Part shown: positions 1-7,403 of the stretch, piece after piece
How positions within the stretch are numbered: the stretch's first letter is position 1
How the letters are laid out: each line of letters opens with the position of its first letter
Source: Candidatus Poribacteria bacterium
GTDB taxonomy: Bacteria > Poribacteria > WGA-4E > WGA-3G
DNA: 64,000 nucleotides
Assembly: GCA_022820835.1 (NCBI GenBank)
Contig: JAJEET010000125.1
Span: forward strand, 1-64,000
Reading direction: 5' to 3'
Translations under genes and position numbers: made by a program
Notes under the pieces: generated by a model
The model's input: only the letters and a program-made list of their open reading frames with translations
Told to the model about the DNA's origin: nothing
Database searches by the model: none

Positions 1-1
1 T

Positions 2-757
2 CCTGCTTCTGCACAGGCACTGTTGCCAGATAATTATGAAGAGCTTGACCAACTCGCAAAATGTGAAGTGCTTGATGATGCTGGACTGCTGCACTGGCCC
101 AAAGGTAAAATAGGCAGACCGCGGTGGAAGAAGTATTTATCAGCGATGCCCGGTGTTGTAGCAGGGGACTTGGTTCTTGATACACCACCTGTAAAGGGCA
201 AAGAAGACACTGGCTATCCGACGCAGAAGCCCCTCGCCCTCTTAGAACGCATCATCAAAGCGTCATCAAACGCAGGAGACATGGTATTAGATCCGTTCTG
301 TGGATGTGCCACAGCGTGTGTCGCAGCAGAGCGTTTACATCGGAAATGGGTCGGCATAGACATATCACCCGATGCTGAGGACATCACAAAGCTGCGATTG
401 TCGGATGAGGTCAACAAAGCCGCTGATTTATTCAATCCATTGGCAGATGTGATTGTTCGCAAAGACGCACCGGAACGGACAGACAACGCTGAGGAGATAG
501 ATATTCAGAGGCGTTTACCGAGATACCAAACGCACAAACCCGAATTATTTGGTAGGCAGCAAGGCAAATGCAACGGGTGTCAATATCCGTTCCATTATCG
601 CAACTTGACGGTAGACCATATTACACCCCAAAGTGGAGGTGGCACCGACCATATAGAGAACCTACAACTGCTGTGTGCTGCGTGCAATTCAACAAAGGGT
701 AAAGGGACCCAAGCAGAACTGATTTCACGATTGAAAGCACAAGGCGTGCTGAAATAG
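2..757 (+). CDS. DNA methyltransferase-HNH endonuclease fusion (5' partial)
   Basis: The reading frame is open to the left edge, so the N-terminus lies outside the window. The first part carries the C-terminal half of a beta-class (N4-cytosine or N6-adenine) DNA methyltransferase: a TGYPTQKP segment followed by the SAM-binding motif DPFCGCATA and a helix ending in WVGIDIS. The last 70 residues form an HNH nuclease: CNGC zinc pair, VDHITPQSGGGTDHIENLQ core, and a second CAAC pair followed by N. One chain would therefore both methylate and cut DNA, like fused type II restriction-modification enzymes. The catalytic DPPY/NPPY motif is not visible because of the truncation. No separate specificity or restriction gene follows. 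Domain calls are firm; the restriction role is inferred. Confidence 0.85.
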   Translation, partial: PASAQALLPDNYEELDQLAKCEVLDDAGLLHWPKGKIGRPRWKKYLSAMPGVVAGDLVLDTPPVKGKEDTGYPTQKPLALLERIIKASSNAGDMVLDPFCGCATACVAAERLHRKWVGIDISPDAEDITKLRLSDEVNKAADLFNPLADVIVRKDAPERTDNAEEIDIQRRLPRYQTHKPELFGRQQGKCNGCQYPFHYRNLTVDHITPQSGGGTDHIENLQLLCAACNSTKGKGTQAELISRLKAQGVLK

Positions 758-854
758 CAAGTCTCAAATTAGGAAGCGCCGCAAAATAGTGTAAGAAATA
801 CCTATTGACACACAAGCACAAATATGATTTACTATTTCCAAAAGGAGACACCTC

Positions 855-1268
855 ATGAAAACGATTCTCGTGATGGCACTCTTATGTGCGTTCGCGGCAC
901 CAGTGTTCGGAGCATTAACCGATATTGACCTTGACAAGATCCACTTGATTATTCAAGAGGAAATCAAGCCTATCAAAGCCGACATCGTGACACTAAAAAC
1001 AGATGTGGCAGTCGTAAAAGCGGAAGTCACGCATCTAAAAGAAACCGTCAATAATGGCTTTGGCGATGTTCAAAAGAATTTTGACAGACTCAATAACATC
1101 ATCATTGCCTGCATCGGTATCCCTTTAGCGATTCTCGCCATCGGTGCAACGATATGGGGCATCTTAGCAAACAGGCGCAGTAGAAAAGACGAGACCCTCG
1201 AAAAGCAGATTGAAACCCTCACACAAGAAATCGAAACGCTCAAACAACAGCGGATCGCCAGCCCTTGA
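855..1268 (+). CDS. Small membrane coiled-coil protein
   Basis: A 137-residue protein of unknown function. It starts with a clear signal peptide (MKTILVMALLCAFAAPVFG), then a heptad-rich coiled coil of about 50 residues, one transmembrane helix around residues 80-102 (IIIACIGIPLAILAIGATIW), and a charged C-terminal coiled coil. An AAAGGAG ribosome site lies just before the ATG. The layout places the first coiled coil outside the cytoplasm and the second one inside. The next gene has a related architecture (coiled coil plus transmembrane helix) and starts 15 bases later, so the two are probably co-transcribed and may interact. No enzymatic motif is visible. Confidence 0.7.
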   Translation: MKTILVMALLCAFAAPVFGALTDIDLDKIHLIIQEEIKPIKADIVTLKTDVAVVKAEVTHLKETVNNGFGDVQKNFDRLNNIIIACIGIPLAILAIGATIWGILANRRSRKDETLEKQIETLTQEIETLKQQRIASP

Positions 1269-1283
1269 CCAAAGGAGCAACTC

Positions 1284-1619
1284 ATGGCAAATCGGAGATT
1301 CGAGGAAGATGTAGATGCGGGGCTTGGATACTATCTAACTGAAAAAGAACAACAGTATAGTAGAGAGTTATCGGAAGTGAGATCTCACTTAGAGGAGCGC
1401 GTAAAGGAAGTCAAAACGGATCTTGAGAAAGACATTCGGGAAGTCAAAACGGATCTCAAGGATGACTTTAGAGAAGTCAAGGCAGATCTTAAGGATGACC
1501 TCAAGGGCATAAAGGACGATCTCAAAGGCGTAAAAACCCAAGTGATGGTGTTAATGGGGATTGGTATTACCAGTCTTATCGCACTCATCTATCTTTGTGT
1601 GAATATTCTTCCAAACTGA
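1284..1619 (+). CDS. Membrane-anchored protein with 11-residue repeats
   Basis: A 111-residue protein with no signal peptide. The centre consists of four consecutive 11-residue units of the form (K/R)EVKTDLKDD(hydrophobic), encoded by 33-base imperfect tandem repeats at about 1405-1535. The C-terminus is a single transmembrane helix (VMVLMGIGITSLIALIYLCV). Eleven-residue periodicity is the hallmark of hendecad coiled coils, which favour right-handed or straight bundles, so this is probably a tail-anchored oligomeric rod facing the cytoplasm. AAAGGAG precedes the ATG. It follows another membrane coiled-coil gene with a 15-base gap and is followed directly by a LamG secreted protein. The function is unknown. 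Confidence 0.7.
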   Translation: MANRRFEEDVDAGLGYYLTEKEQQYSRELSEVRSHLEERVKEVKTDLEKDIREVKTDLKDDFREVKADLKDDLKGIKDDLKGVKTQVMVLMGIGITSLIALIYLCVNILPN

Positions 1620-1649
1620 ATGCATGATTTGAATAGGAGGTTACAAACG

Positions 1650-2423
1650 ATGAGAGTTATAAGTGCTTTAATCGCTATAATGGTTCTCTTTATTTCAGGA
1701 ATATGGGTTCAGGAAAGCAGATCAGAAATTGACCCAGAATCCCTTATGGGAATGTGGGACTTTGATCAAGGGAAGGGAAATACGGTTAAAGACTCTTCAG
1801 CAAACGGTAACGACGGGAAAATCGTTGATGCCGCACGGGTTGAAGGTTATGAGGGCATGGGCATCGAATTCGATGGGAGCAATCATGTCGTTATTCCTGC
1901 AAGCGAGACGACAGACGACTTCCTTGACGGATTCACGTATCTGCTCTGGGTGAAACCGCTCGGTAACCCTTCCGGTCAACACGTTCGACTCATAGAGAGA
2001 GACTGGCATAACCCAAACATTCTTATCGGTCCCAACGACTTCTACGGTAGTTTCCTATTCAACGGTGTGATAGATAACAGCCAGATCCGGGGCGGGACAT
2101 GGGAGATGGAGGAATGGAGTTTTGTCGCCTTAACACACGACGGTGAGATACTTGCGCTCTATGTTGATGGCGAAACTGTTGCGGATTTGAAGGTCGGAAA
2201 ACCGACTTTCACACAAAATAATGATGGCGGCTCCATCTGGTTAGCAGGCTGGAAAGGTGGACCGGGATGGGATTTCAAGGGTGTGCTTGATGAAGTTGCG
2301 ATCTTCAACGCGCCGCTGAGTGAAGACGACTTGAACACTGTCATGACAGAGGGACTTGAAGGTGCTCTCGCTGTCTCATCTGTCGGTAAATTGGCAACGA
2401 CTTGGGGGGACATCAAGCAGTAA
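1650..2423 (+). CDS. Secreted LamG/concanavalin A-like domain protein
   Basis: The ATG at 1650 is preferred because AGGAGG lies at 1635-1640; the frame itself opens at 1620. The product of 257 residues has a signal peptide (hydrophobic core ISALIAIMVLFISGIW) and one LamG-like jelly-roll domain: MGMWDFDQGKGNTVKDSS opens it, and GVLDEVAIFNAPLSEDD closes it. Such domains bind carbohydrate or protein ligands outside the cell. The tail ending in KLATTWGDIKQ recalls the C-termini of LamG-family proteins in Poribacteria, where many paralogues occur. The ligand is unknown. It is the last of three secreted or membrane genes before the biosynthetic cassette. Confidence 0.8.
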   Translation: MRVISALIAIMVLFISGIWVQESRSEIDPESLMGMWDFDQGKGNTVKDSSANGNDGKIVDAARVEGYEGMGIEFDGSNHVVIPASETTDDFLDGFTYLLWVKPLGNPSGQHVRLIERDWHNPNILIGPNDFYGSFLFNGVIDNSQIRGGTWEMEEWSFVALTHDGEILALYVDGETVADLKVGKPTFTQNNDGGSIWLAGWKGGPGWDFKGVLDEVAIFNAPLSEDDLNTVMTEGLEGALAVSSVGKLATTWGDIKQ

Positions 2424-2454
2424 GCAACGGTTATCTGCGAGGTCAAGGCATATA

Positions 2455-3423
2455 ATGCGGGATAACGATGTACAGTTCGCAGTCGTCCGAGAGGATCCGA
2501 TGGTGGAGGCGGAGTTGGTTCGATTAACAAAAGCGAGCAACGTGCTGTTAATCGCTTCCGGTGGTTGTACTGCCCTAACACTGCAAGCATTGTTTCCCGA
2601 TTTGCATATCACGCTGGTTGATTTTAATCCAGCACAGTTAGAACGCGTTCGGGAAAAGATGCGTGCGCTGCGAGATACCGATACAGCGACGCGCCATCAG
2701 AGATTTAATATCGACACCAGCGATCCAAATGGACTCAATCAAAACGGGAACTTTGAATCGCTGTTCCGAGGTTTACGCGAATTCATCTTTGACTTGGTGG
2801 CTGACGAAACGGAAATCCGTGCCTTATTTGAAGAGAAAGATCGGCTTACCAGTGTTTCGGAACGCCTCTTTTCGAGTCAGTATTGGTCAGTGGCGTTTGA
2901 TCTCTACTTTAGCGACTCGCTGCTGAATGCGATGTTTGGTCCAGATGCTACACAGCACGCTGAACCGGGAAGTTATCCACGCTACTTTCAGGCGTTATTT
3001 GAAAGAGGGTTGACATCTACAGTGGCGTTTGATAATTACTTTCTTCACCACGTATTTCTTGGATATTATCTCCAACGTCCGGCGAGCCTGCCGCACTACC
3101 TTCTATCACCGCCCACCGACTACCATTTTGAGATGGTTGAAGGCACATTGGATCAGGTCCCCGAGCTGCAGCGTTTCGATCTAATATCTCTCTCCAACAT
3201 CATGGATTGGATGCCGCTAACTGAGATTACCTCGTTGATTAGTCATCTTCAAAACGAGATGAAACCTGGCGCGAGGGCCCTGTACCGCCAGCTCAATAAT
3301 CACACCGATCTTTCAACCTACTTTGGCGATTCATTTGCGTTCAATACGGCGTTGGGTGTCCGATTTCAAGAAACCGAACGCAGTCTGTTTTATTCCAGTG
3401 TTCATGTCGGAAAAAGGAGATAG
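2455..3423 (+). CDS. DUF3419/BtaA-like SAM-dependent 3-amino-3-carboxypropyl transferase
   Basis: A 322-residue protein; the ATG at 2455 follows a GAGG site, while the longer open frame overlaps the LamG gene. The N-terminus (MRDNDVQFAVVREDPMVE) and the nucleotide-binding segment LLIASGGCTALTLQALFPDL followed by LVDFNPAQ match the DUF3419 family, whose best known member BtaA moves the 3-amino-3-carboxypropyl group of SAM onto diacylglycerol. A late LISLSNIMDWM segment fits a Rossmann methyltransferase-like fold. No BtaB-type N-methyltransferase is present, so betaine lipid synthesis is unlikely. The next two genes encode a diiron oxidase-like protein and a GNAT enzyme, suggesting modification of a small metabolite. 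Family assignment is good; substrate is unknown. Confidence 0.75.
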   Translation: MRDNDVQFAVVREDPMVEAELVRLTKASNVLLIASGGCTALTLQALFPDLHITLVDFNPAQLERVREKMRALRDTDTATRHQRFNIDTSDPNGLNQNGNFESLFRGLREFIFDLVADETEIRALFEEKDRLTSVSERLFSSQYWSVAFDLYFSDSLLNAMFGPDATQHAEPGSYPRYFQALFERGLTSTVAFDNYFLHHVFLGYYLQRPASLPHYLLSPPTDYHFEMVEGTLDQVPELQRFDLISLSNIMDWMPLTEITSLISHLQNEMKPGARALYRQLNNHTDLSTYFGDSFAFNTALGVRFQETERSLFYSSVHVGKRR

Positions 3424-3429
3424 AGACCG

Positions 3430-4143
3430 ATGAACCGAAGCATTGACAACATCCTGAAAGAGACAAATGTGTGGATGAATCCGTACTTTAAGTCTCTGCG
3501 CGACGGGACATTTGATTTTGATGATTTTGTTGAAACACAAATCCAATTCTACTTTGCCGTCGTCTTCTTCAACCGTCCGATGGCAGCACTCGCCGCCAAG
3601 ATTCCAACTTCAGAATTGCGTCTGGAGGTTATCCGAAATGTTTGGGAGGAACACGGTGAAGGCAATACCTCCCTGATGCACGAGAAAACATTTATCGCCT
3701 TTCTTGACCGACTGGCTGGCATTAAACCCGACGATATTGAAAAACGGGCAATGTGGCCCGAAGTTCGCGCCTTTAATACCGTGCTTGTCGGTGCTTGCGT
3801 GATGGATGAATACTTGATTGGTGCCGGTGTCATGGGGATCATTGAACGGATGTTTTCAGACATCGCGGGATGGCTCGGAGAACAGGTTGTGCGTCATGAC
3901 TGGATCCCTGCAGAAAAACTCATCCACTATAATCTCCACGAAGACCTTGATATTAAACATGCAGACGATTTCTTTGATGTGCTCCGTCCTGCTTGGGATG
4001 CGGATAGCGAAAACAGATACTACATTGAACAGGGGTTACGTCTCGGTGCGTGCGTCTTCAATGCGCTTTATGAAGGGCTTTACAAGGCACGAAAACGTCG
4101 CATTTATCGCGATGTACGCGGACCCCACACACGGGCATCGTAG
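3430..4143 (+). CDS. Haem-oxygenase-like diiron oxidase/oxygenase (TenA/PqqC-like fold)
   Basis: A 237-residue all-helical protein starting six bases after the DUF3419 gene, behind an AGGAGA site. Candidate metal ligands fall in the family pattern: a Glu and a His in NVWEEHGEG, a His in SLMHEKTF, an acidic pair in MDEYL, and HEDLDIKHADDFF near residue 178. This spacing is typical of haem-oxygenase-like diiron enzymes (UndA, BesC, CADD and related), which use a transient Fe2 centre for C-C cleavage, N-oxygenation or ring formation on amino acid-like substrates. Lack of thiamin or PQQ genes nearby argues against TenA or PqqC roles. It likely acts on the product or precursor of the neighbouring aminocarboxypropyl transferase. 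Confidence 0.75.
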   Translation: MNRSIDNILKETNVWMNPYFKSLRDGTFDFDDFVETQIQFYFAVVFFNRPMAALAAKIPTSELRLEVIRNVWEEHGEGNTSLMHEKTFIAFLDRLAGIKPDDIEKRAMWPEVRAFNTVLVGACVMDEYLIGAGVMGIIERMFSDIAGWLGEQVVRHDWIPAEKLIHYNLHEDLDIKHADDFFDVLRPAWDADSENRYYIEQGLRLGACVFNALYEGLYKARKRRIYRDVRGPHTRAS

Positions 4144-4160
4144 TCGTATTGAGGTATCGA

Positions 4161-4982
4161 ATGCCGTTAGACCGTTCTTTGGATATTAAGGAATTACGCA
4201 CTGAGGAGTGGAAAGGTTTCCACGCCCGAATCGCGGGCTTAGAGAAGGGAACGAGTTATCCGTTGGGTGAAGACCGATTTGAGATTGATCACGGCGAGGA
4301 TTATTTCGCGTTCTTCACGCGACTCGGGCAGCTTCATTACTATGTGGTGCTTGACGGAAAGCGTGTGGTAGCGGTCGCCGCTGCGATTTTGCGCCGCGTC
4401 CCACCTGCGCGCGGTGAAAAGCCGAAAACGGTATGGTACCTTTGCGACTTGAAAGTCCATCCCGAATACCGCGGACGCTATCTGCCTGCTGCAATATTCG
4501 CGCATGCCTTTCCAAAACTGTATCCAATTTCCGCTCGCGCGTATGCCATCTCCATGGATCCGGACCCAGAACGTCCGAACCCTGTTGCACGTATGCTAAA
4601 ACGTTTCCGGCTTGCACCGATGTCGATCGCTACGAAGTTAGGGATCGTCTCCGTAGATGCCGAGCGGATGCGAAGCGTTGCGCCGGTTTTACGAGACCAC
4701 TTCGGACGCGTCTCTTATCTATCGTTAGCAGGTAAAAAAGACATCATTTTGCAAAGTACGCGTTCCGCAATGCCGCTATTACATGTTCAGTTCGGACCGT
4801 GTGCGGCGCAGGGACATCCCGAACCCCTTGATGATTACGTCCACATGTTTTGTGTTTCGATAGATCACCCGCTGCTTGAGATACTGAAGCAGCAAGCGAT
4901 TTATCCATCAGCCACAGCCACAGTCGTCCATTGTGGTATGGAGAAGTGGGATTGGGATTTCATTCTCACCAGCGATATTTGA
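4161..4982 (+). CDS. GNAT-family N-acyltransferase
   Basis: A 273-residue protein starting 17 bases after the diiron protein gene; GAGG just upstream supports ATG 4161 rather than TTG 4149. Residues of the type LCDLKVHPEYRGRYLPAAIF form the acetyl-CoA-binding motif A of GNAT enzymes (beta4, pyrophosphate loop, alpha3). The protein is longer than a minimal GNAT of about 150 residues, with an extra C-terminal region of about 110 residues that I do not recognise. It is the third and last gene of the cassette and could acylate or condense an amino acid-like product made by the first two enzymes. Function beyond acyl transfer is inference. Confidence 0.7.
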   Translation: MPLDRSLDIKELRTEEWKGFHARIAGLEKGTSYPLGEDRFEIDHGEDYFAFFTRLGQLHYYVVLDGKRVVAVAAAILRRVPPARGEKPKTVWYLCDLKVHPEYRGRYLPAAIFAHAFPKLYPISARAYAISMDPDPERPNPVARMLKRFRLAPMSIATKLGIVSVDAERMRSVAPVLRDHFGRVSYLSLAGKKDIILQSTRSAMPLLHVQFGPCAAQGHPEPLDDYVHMFCVSIDHPLLEILKQQAIYPSATATVVHCGMEKWDWDFILTSDI

Positions 4983-5378
4983 CAACGAAACCCGTTTCTG
5001 TAGGAGCGAGTTTGCTCGTGATCTTTCTGTAAGAGCGAGTGTTTTTGCTGGGGTGTTTCTTATGCTCGCGATCTTTCTGTAGGAGCGAGTTTTGCTCGCG
5101 ACCATAAGTGTCAATTTTAGCAATAACAACCGTCGCAGACCCAGACCCGGTAGGATTTTTGCTGAAGAAATCCGCAGAAACACCCAAGCAAAACCTCCAG
5201 CAAAAACGGTGTTTCTTGTGCTCGCGATCTCAAAAGGAGACAGCAGGGGTTTGGTGGAAAAGGTAGATCAAAGTACGTAGTTCGTAATGAAATGGAGAGC
5301 GGATTTGAGAAGAGAACATCAAAGTTCAAATCTATGCTGTTTAACCGCAAGGAAAGTTAAAAAAGGAGCGTTAGAAAA
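4983..5378 (+). repeat. Intergenic region with short GAGCGAG/GCTCGC palindromic repeats
   Basis: No gene is seen here. Three imperfect direct copies of a unit that reads TTTCTGTAGGAGCGAGT then TTTGCTCGCGA occur at 4995-5022, 5024-5072 (expanded in the middle) and 5074-5102. Each contains the small inverted repeat GAGCGAG/GCTCGC. A partial relative (TGCTCGCGATC) is at 5219-5229. This looks like a dispersed repetitive extragenic element rather than a regulatory site of one gene. It separates the biosynthetic cassette from the MORN protein. Confidence 0.6.
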
Positions 5379-5846
5379 ATGGCAAAATCACTTACAGATG
5401 GTGAAATGGTCGATGGCAAGAAGCACGGGTATTGGGTTACCTATTACGCCAATGGAAATAAGCGGAGCGAAGGGAACTACATTCACGGCAAGAAAGATGG
5501 CCCCTGGATTCAGTACCACAAGAATGGCAACAAGGCGAGCGAAGCCTCCTTCCGTGATGGCAAGAACGAAGGCGACTATATGTGCTATTATGAGAACGGT
5601 AACCGCAAATGGGGCGGTCCCTATCGAGAACATGATGGCAGCTCCGCGGATGGCAGAAAAGAGGGAGTCTGGCTCTGCTACGAAGAGGACGGCGAAACCG
5701 TATGGCGCATCATCACTTACAAGAAAGGCGGTGCCCGCGCGAAACCTGATGAGCATCCGTTTGGTGAATGCCATGTTTGCGGTGAAGGCAGACGTTCAAC
5801 GTGGGGCGACACCTGCCCACAATGCGGGGCAGCTGTTTTTGACTAA
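5379..5846 (+). CDS. YwqK/MORN-repeat protein with C-terminal zinc ribbon
   Basis: A 155-residue protein with an AAAGGAG site upstream. Residues 1-120 contain about five MORN-variant repeats of the form DGKKHGYWVTYYANGNK, HGKKDGPWIQYHKNGNK, DGKNEGDYMCYYENGNR and so on, as in the YwqK family. The tail has two CxxC pairs (CHVC and CPQC) separated by 15 residues, a likely zinc ribbon. Some YwqK proteins are annotated as antitoxins, but no toxin gene is next to it, so that role is not supported here. The combination suggests a protein- or lipid-binding scaffold. Flanked by repeat-rich DNA on the left and a truncated gene on the right. Confidence 0.7.
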   Translation: MAKSLTDGEMVDGKKHGYWVTYYANGNKRSEGNYIHGKKDGPWIQYHKNGNKASEASFRDGKNEGDYMCYYENGNRKWGGPYREHDGSSADGRKEGVWLCYEEDGETVWRIITYKKGGARAKPDEHPFGECHVCGEGRRSTWGDTCPQCGAAVFD

Positions 5847-5929
5847 CCCTCAAAAATTCTGATGTTATTTATCCGAATCGGGTTTCAATAAGCAAATAAA
5901 CAAGTTCGGAAAAAACTGAGGAAAAACAA

Positions 5930-6142
5930 TTGAAAACTGATTCAGAGTTTTGGTGTGCTTTGGTGTTGTTAGTGGCGTTTTTTGTTTTTCAACTCCCAAG
6001 TATAATAAAGGCAGAAACAGAATCCGCGCACAGAGTTGCGACTGCTGTCCGTATTCAGGGCACATCGCCGAAGTTAGATGGTGTTTTAGATGACGACATC
6101 TGGAAGACCGCACCCCTCCACGAAGGTTTTCGACTCGGGTAA
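5930..6142 (+). pseudogene. Truncated 5' end of a secreted CBM9/DUF5916-like protein gene
   Basis: A 70-codon frame from TTG 5930 (AGGA upstream) encodes a signal peptide followed by AVRIQGTSPKLDGVLDDDIW and KTAPLHEGFRLG, then a stop. The segment 'lDGvLDDdIWktA' is the standard beginning of the mature part of CBM9-like/DUF5916 outer-membrane proteins, which normally run for several hundred residues. Nothing in the other two frames after 6142 continues it. A strong hairpin terminator follows 45 bases later. It is most likely a remnant left by a deletion, although expression of a short secreted peptide cannot be excluded. Confidence 0.55.
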
Positions 6143-6186
6143 TTCATCTATACAGACCTGTAAAGAGTAATTGAACCCGCTATAAC

Positions 6187-6226
6187 AATAGACCGCGTCA
6201 ATTGTTTGACGCGGTCTATTCTTTTC
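6187..6226 (+). terminator. Strong hairpin terminator
   Basis: A perfect 15-base-pair stem (AATAGACCGCGTCAA at 6187-6201 with its complement at 6206-6220) and a four-base loop, followed by CTTTTC. The flanking A and T runs make it potentially bidirectional. It isolates the sulfurtransferase/pterin operon from the gene remnant upstream. Confidence 0.8.
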
Positions 6227-6354
6227 AGAACATTCGTTTTTGCCTTACCGATACACAAAATTTGTCGGGACAACGCGAAAATTGCGTGAAATCTCGAAAA
6301 AACTTGACAAATTCCGTGAAAATAGTCAAGATAGCCGTAAAACCGCATCTCCAT

Positions 6355-6383
6355 TTGACAAATTGACTTTAGAAATGTATAAT
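6355..6383 (+). promoter_or_regulatory. Consensus sigma-70 type promoter
   Basis: TTGACA at 6355-6360 and TATAAT at 6378-6383 with a 17-base spacer, a full match to the housekeeping consensus. The start point would be near 6390, giving a leader of about 90 bases to the sulfurtransferase gene at 6479. It probably drives the sulfurtransferase and perhaps the pterin genes behind it. Confidence 0.75.
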
Positions 6384-6478
6384 ATAGATAAACTACTATT
6401 TTATGTGTCAGTAGGACACGGCTTGTGAGTTTTATAACGTTGCAAGTCTGAAGAAAAATAAGGGAGAGTAAAATAGAA

Positions 6479-7327
6479 ATGGCTGATTACGCGAATCCTG
6501 ATGTTTTGGTGAGTACGGAGTGGGTGGCTGAACACGGCGGCGATGCCGGTATTCGGCTCCTTGAGGTAGATGTTGATACGTCGGCTTACGGTGAAGGACA
6601 TATCGCCGGCGCAGTCGGGCTGAATTGGCAGACGCAACTCTGCGATCAGGTTCGGCGCGATATCCTCACGAAAGCGCAATTTGAAGCACTTTGCAACGAC
6701 AGCGGTATCGCGAACGATACGACGGTTATCTTCTACGGCGATAATAACAACTGGTTCGCAACTTATGCTTTGTGGCAGTTCCGCTATTATGGACACGATG
6801 AAAGCCTATTGAAGGTGATGAACGGTGGTCGCCAGAAGTGGATTGATGAAGGGAGAGAACTTGTTACTGATGTGCCGGATCATTCGAGTACAGGGTATCA
6901 GGCGAAATTTCCTGATGATAACGTTCGCGCCACAGCGGATAGCGTCCGCGCCACACTTGGGCAAAGCGTTGTTAATCTTGTGGATGTCCGATCACCTGCT
7001 GAGTTCTCTGGTGAAGTTATCGCGCCGCCGGGGATGAGTGAGACTGCACAACGCGGTGGACATATTCCGGGTGCGGCGAATATCCCGTGGGCGACTGCGG
7101 TTGCTGAGGACGGCACTTTTAAATCCCACGACGAATTGCAGGAAATCTACGGTGGTGCCGGTGTCGATGATAGTAAAGAGACAATCGCTTATTGTCGTAT
7201 TGGTGAACGTTCATCGCATACGTGGTTTGTGCTGAAGTATCTACTCGGTTATGAGAAGGTCCGCAACTACGATGGCAGTTGGACGGAATGGGGTAATCTC
7301 GTCGGCGCGCCGATTGGACGCGACTAA
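6479..7327 (+). CDS. Sulfurtransferase with two rhodanese domains
   Basis: A 282-residue tandem rhodanese of normal length for thiosulfate/3-mercaptopyruvate sulfurtransferases. The first domain (residues about 10-125, GHIAGAVGLNW) is the inactive structural copy. The second (about 160-280) has the active-site loop CRIGERSS, in which the Cys carries the persulfide. The CRIGERS loop is closer to thiosulfate sulfurtransferases than to the CG(S/T)GVT loop of mercaptopyruvate enzymes. AGGGAGAG precedes the ATG, and a consensus promoter lies 100 bases upstream. It would move sulfane sulfur to cyanide or to thiol acceptors in the cytoplasm. It is the first gene before the pterin operon, but a functional link is not obvious. 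Confidence 0.85.
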   Translation: MADYANPDVLVSTEWVAEHGGDAGIRLLEVDVDTSAYGEGHIAGAVGLNWQTQLCDQVRRDILTKAQFEALCNDSGIANDTTVIFYGDNNNWFATYALWQFRYYGHDESLLKVMNGGRQKWIDEGRELVTDVPDHSSTGYQAKFPDDNVRATADSVRATLGQSVVNLVDVRSPAEFSGEVIAPPGMSETAQRGGHIPGAANIPWATAVAEDGTFKSHDELQEIYGGAGVDDSKETIAYCRIGERSSHTWFVLKYLLGYEKVRNYDGSWTEWGNLVGAPIGRD

Positions 7328-7333
7328 ACGGAT

Positions 7334-7395
7334 GACAGTCAGCCTTCGGCTGTCGGCTAAATCGCTGACGGCTGACTGCTGAAGGCTGTCGGCTA
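7334..7395. repeat. Compact palindromic repeat
   Basis: Nested inverted repeats: CAGCCTTC at 7340-7347 pairs with GAAGGCTG at 7381-7388, and smaller copies of GGCTG/CAGCC and GCTGTCGGCT lie between. It fills the space between two co-directional genes and may act as an attenuator or as a dispersed extragenic element. Confidence 0.5.
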
Positions 7396-7403
7396 TCAAA
7401 AAT

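Noticed and set aside
3430..4143. Assignment as thiaminase TenA or PqqC
   Set aside because: No thiamin or PQQ gene nearby, and the ligand pattern fits diiron haem-oxygenase-like proteins better.
4995..5102. CRISPR array
   Set aside because: The three units are unequal, palindromic and almost without spacers, and no cas gene is present.
5379..5846. YwqK-type protein as the antitoxin of a toxin-antitoxin pair
   Set aside because: No toxin-like gene lies next to it; the name comes only from family annotation.
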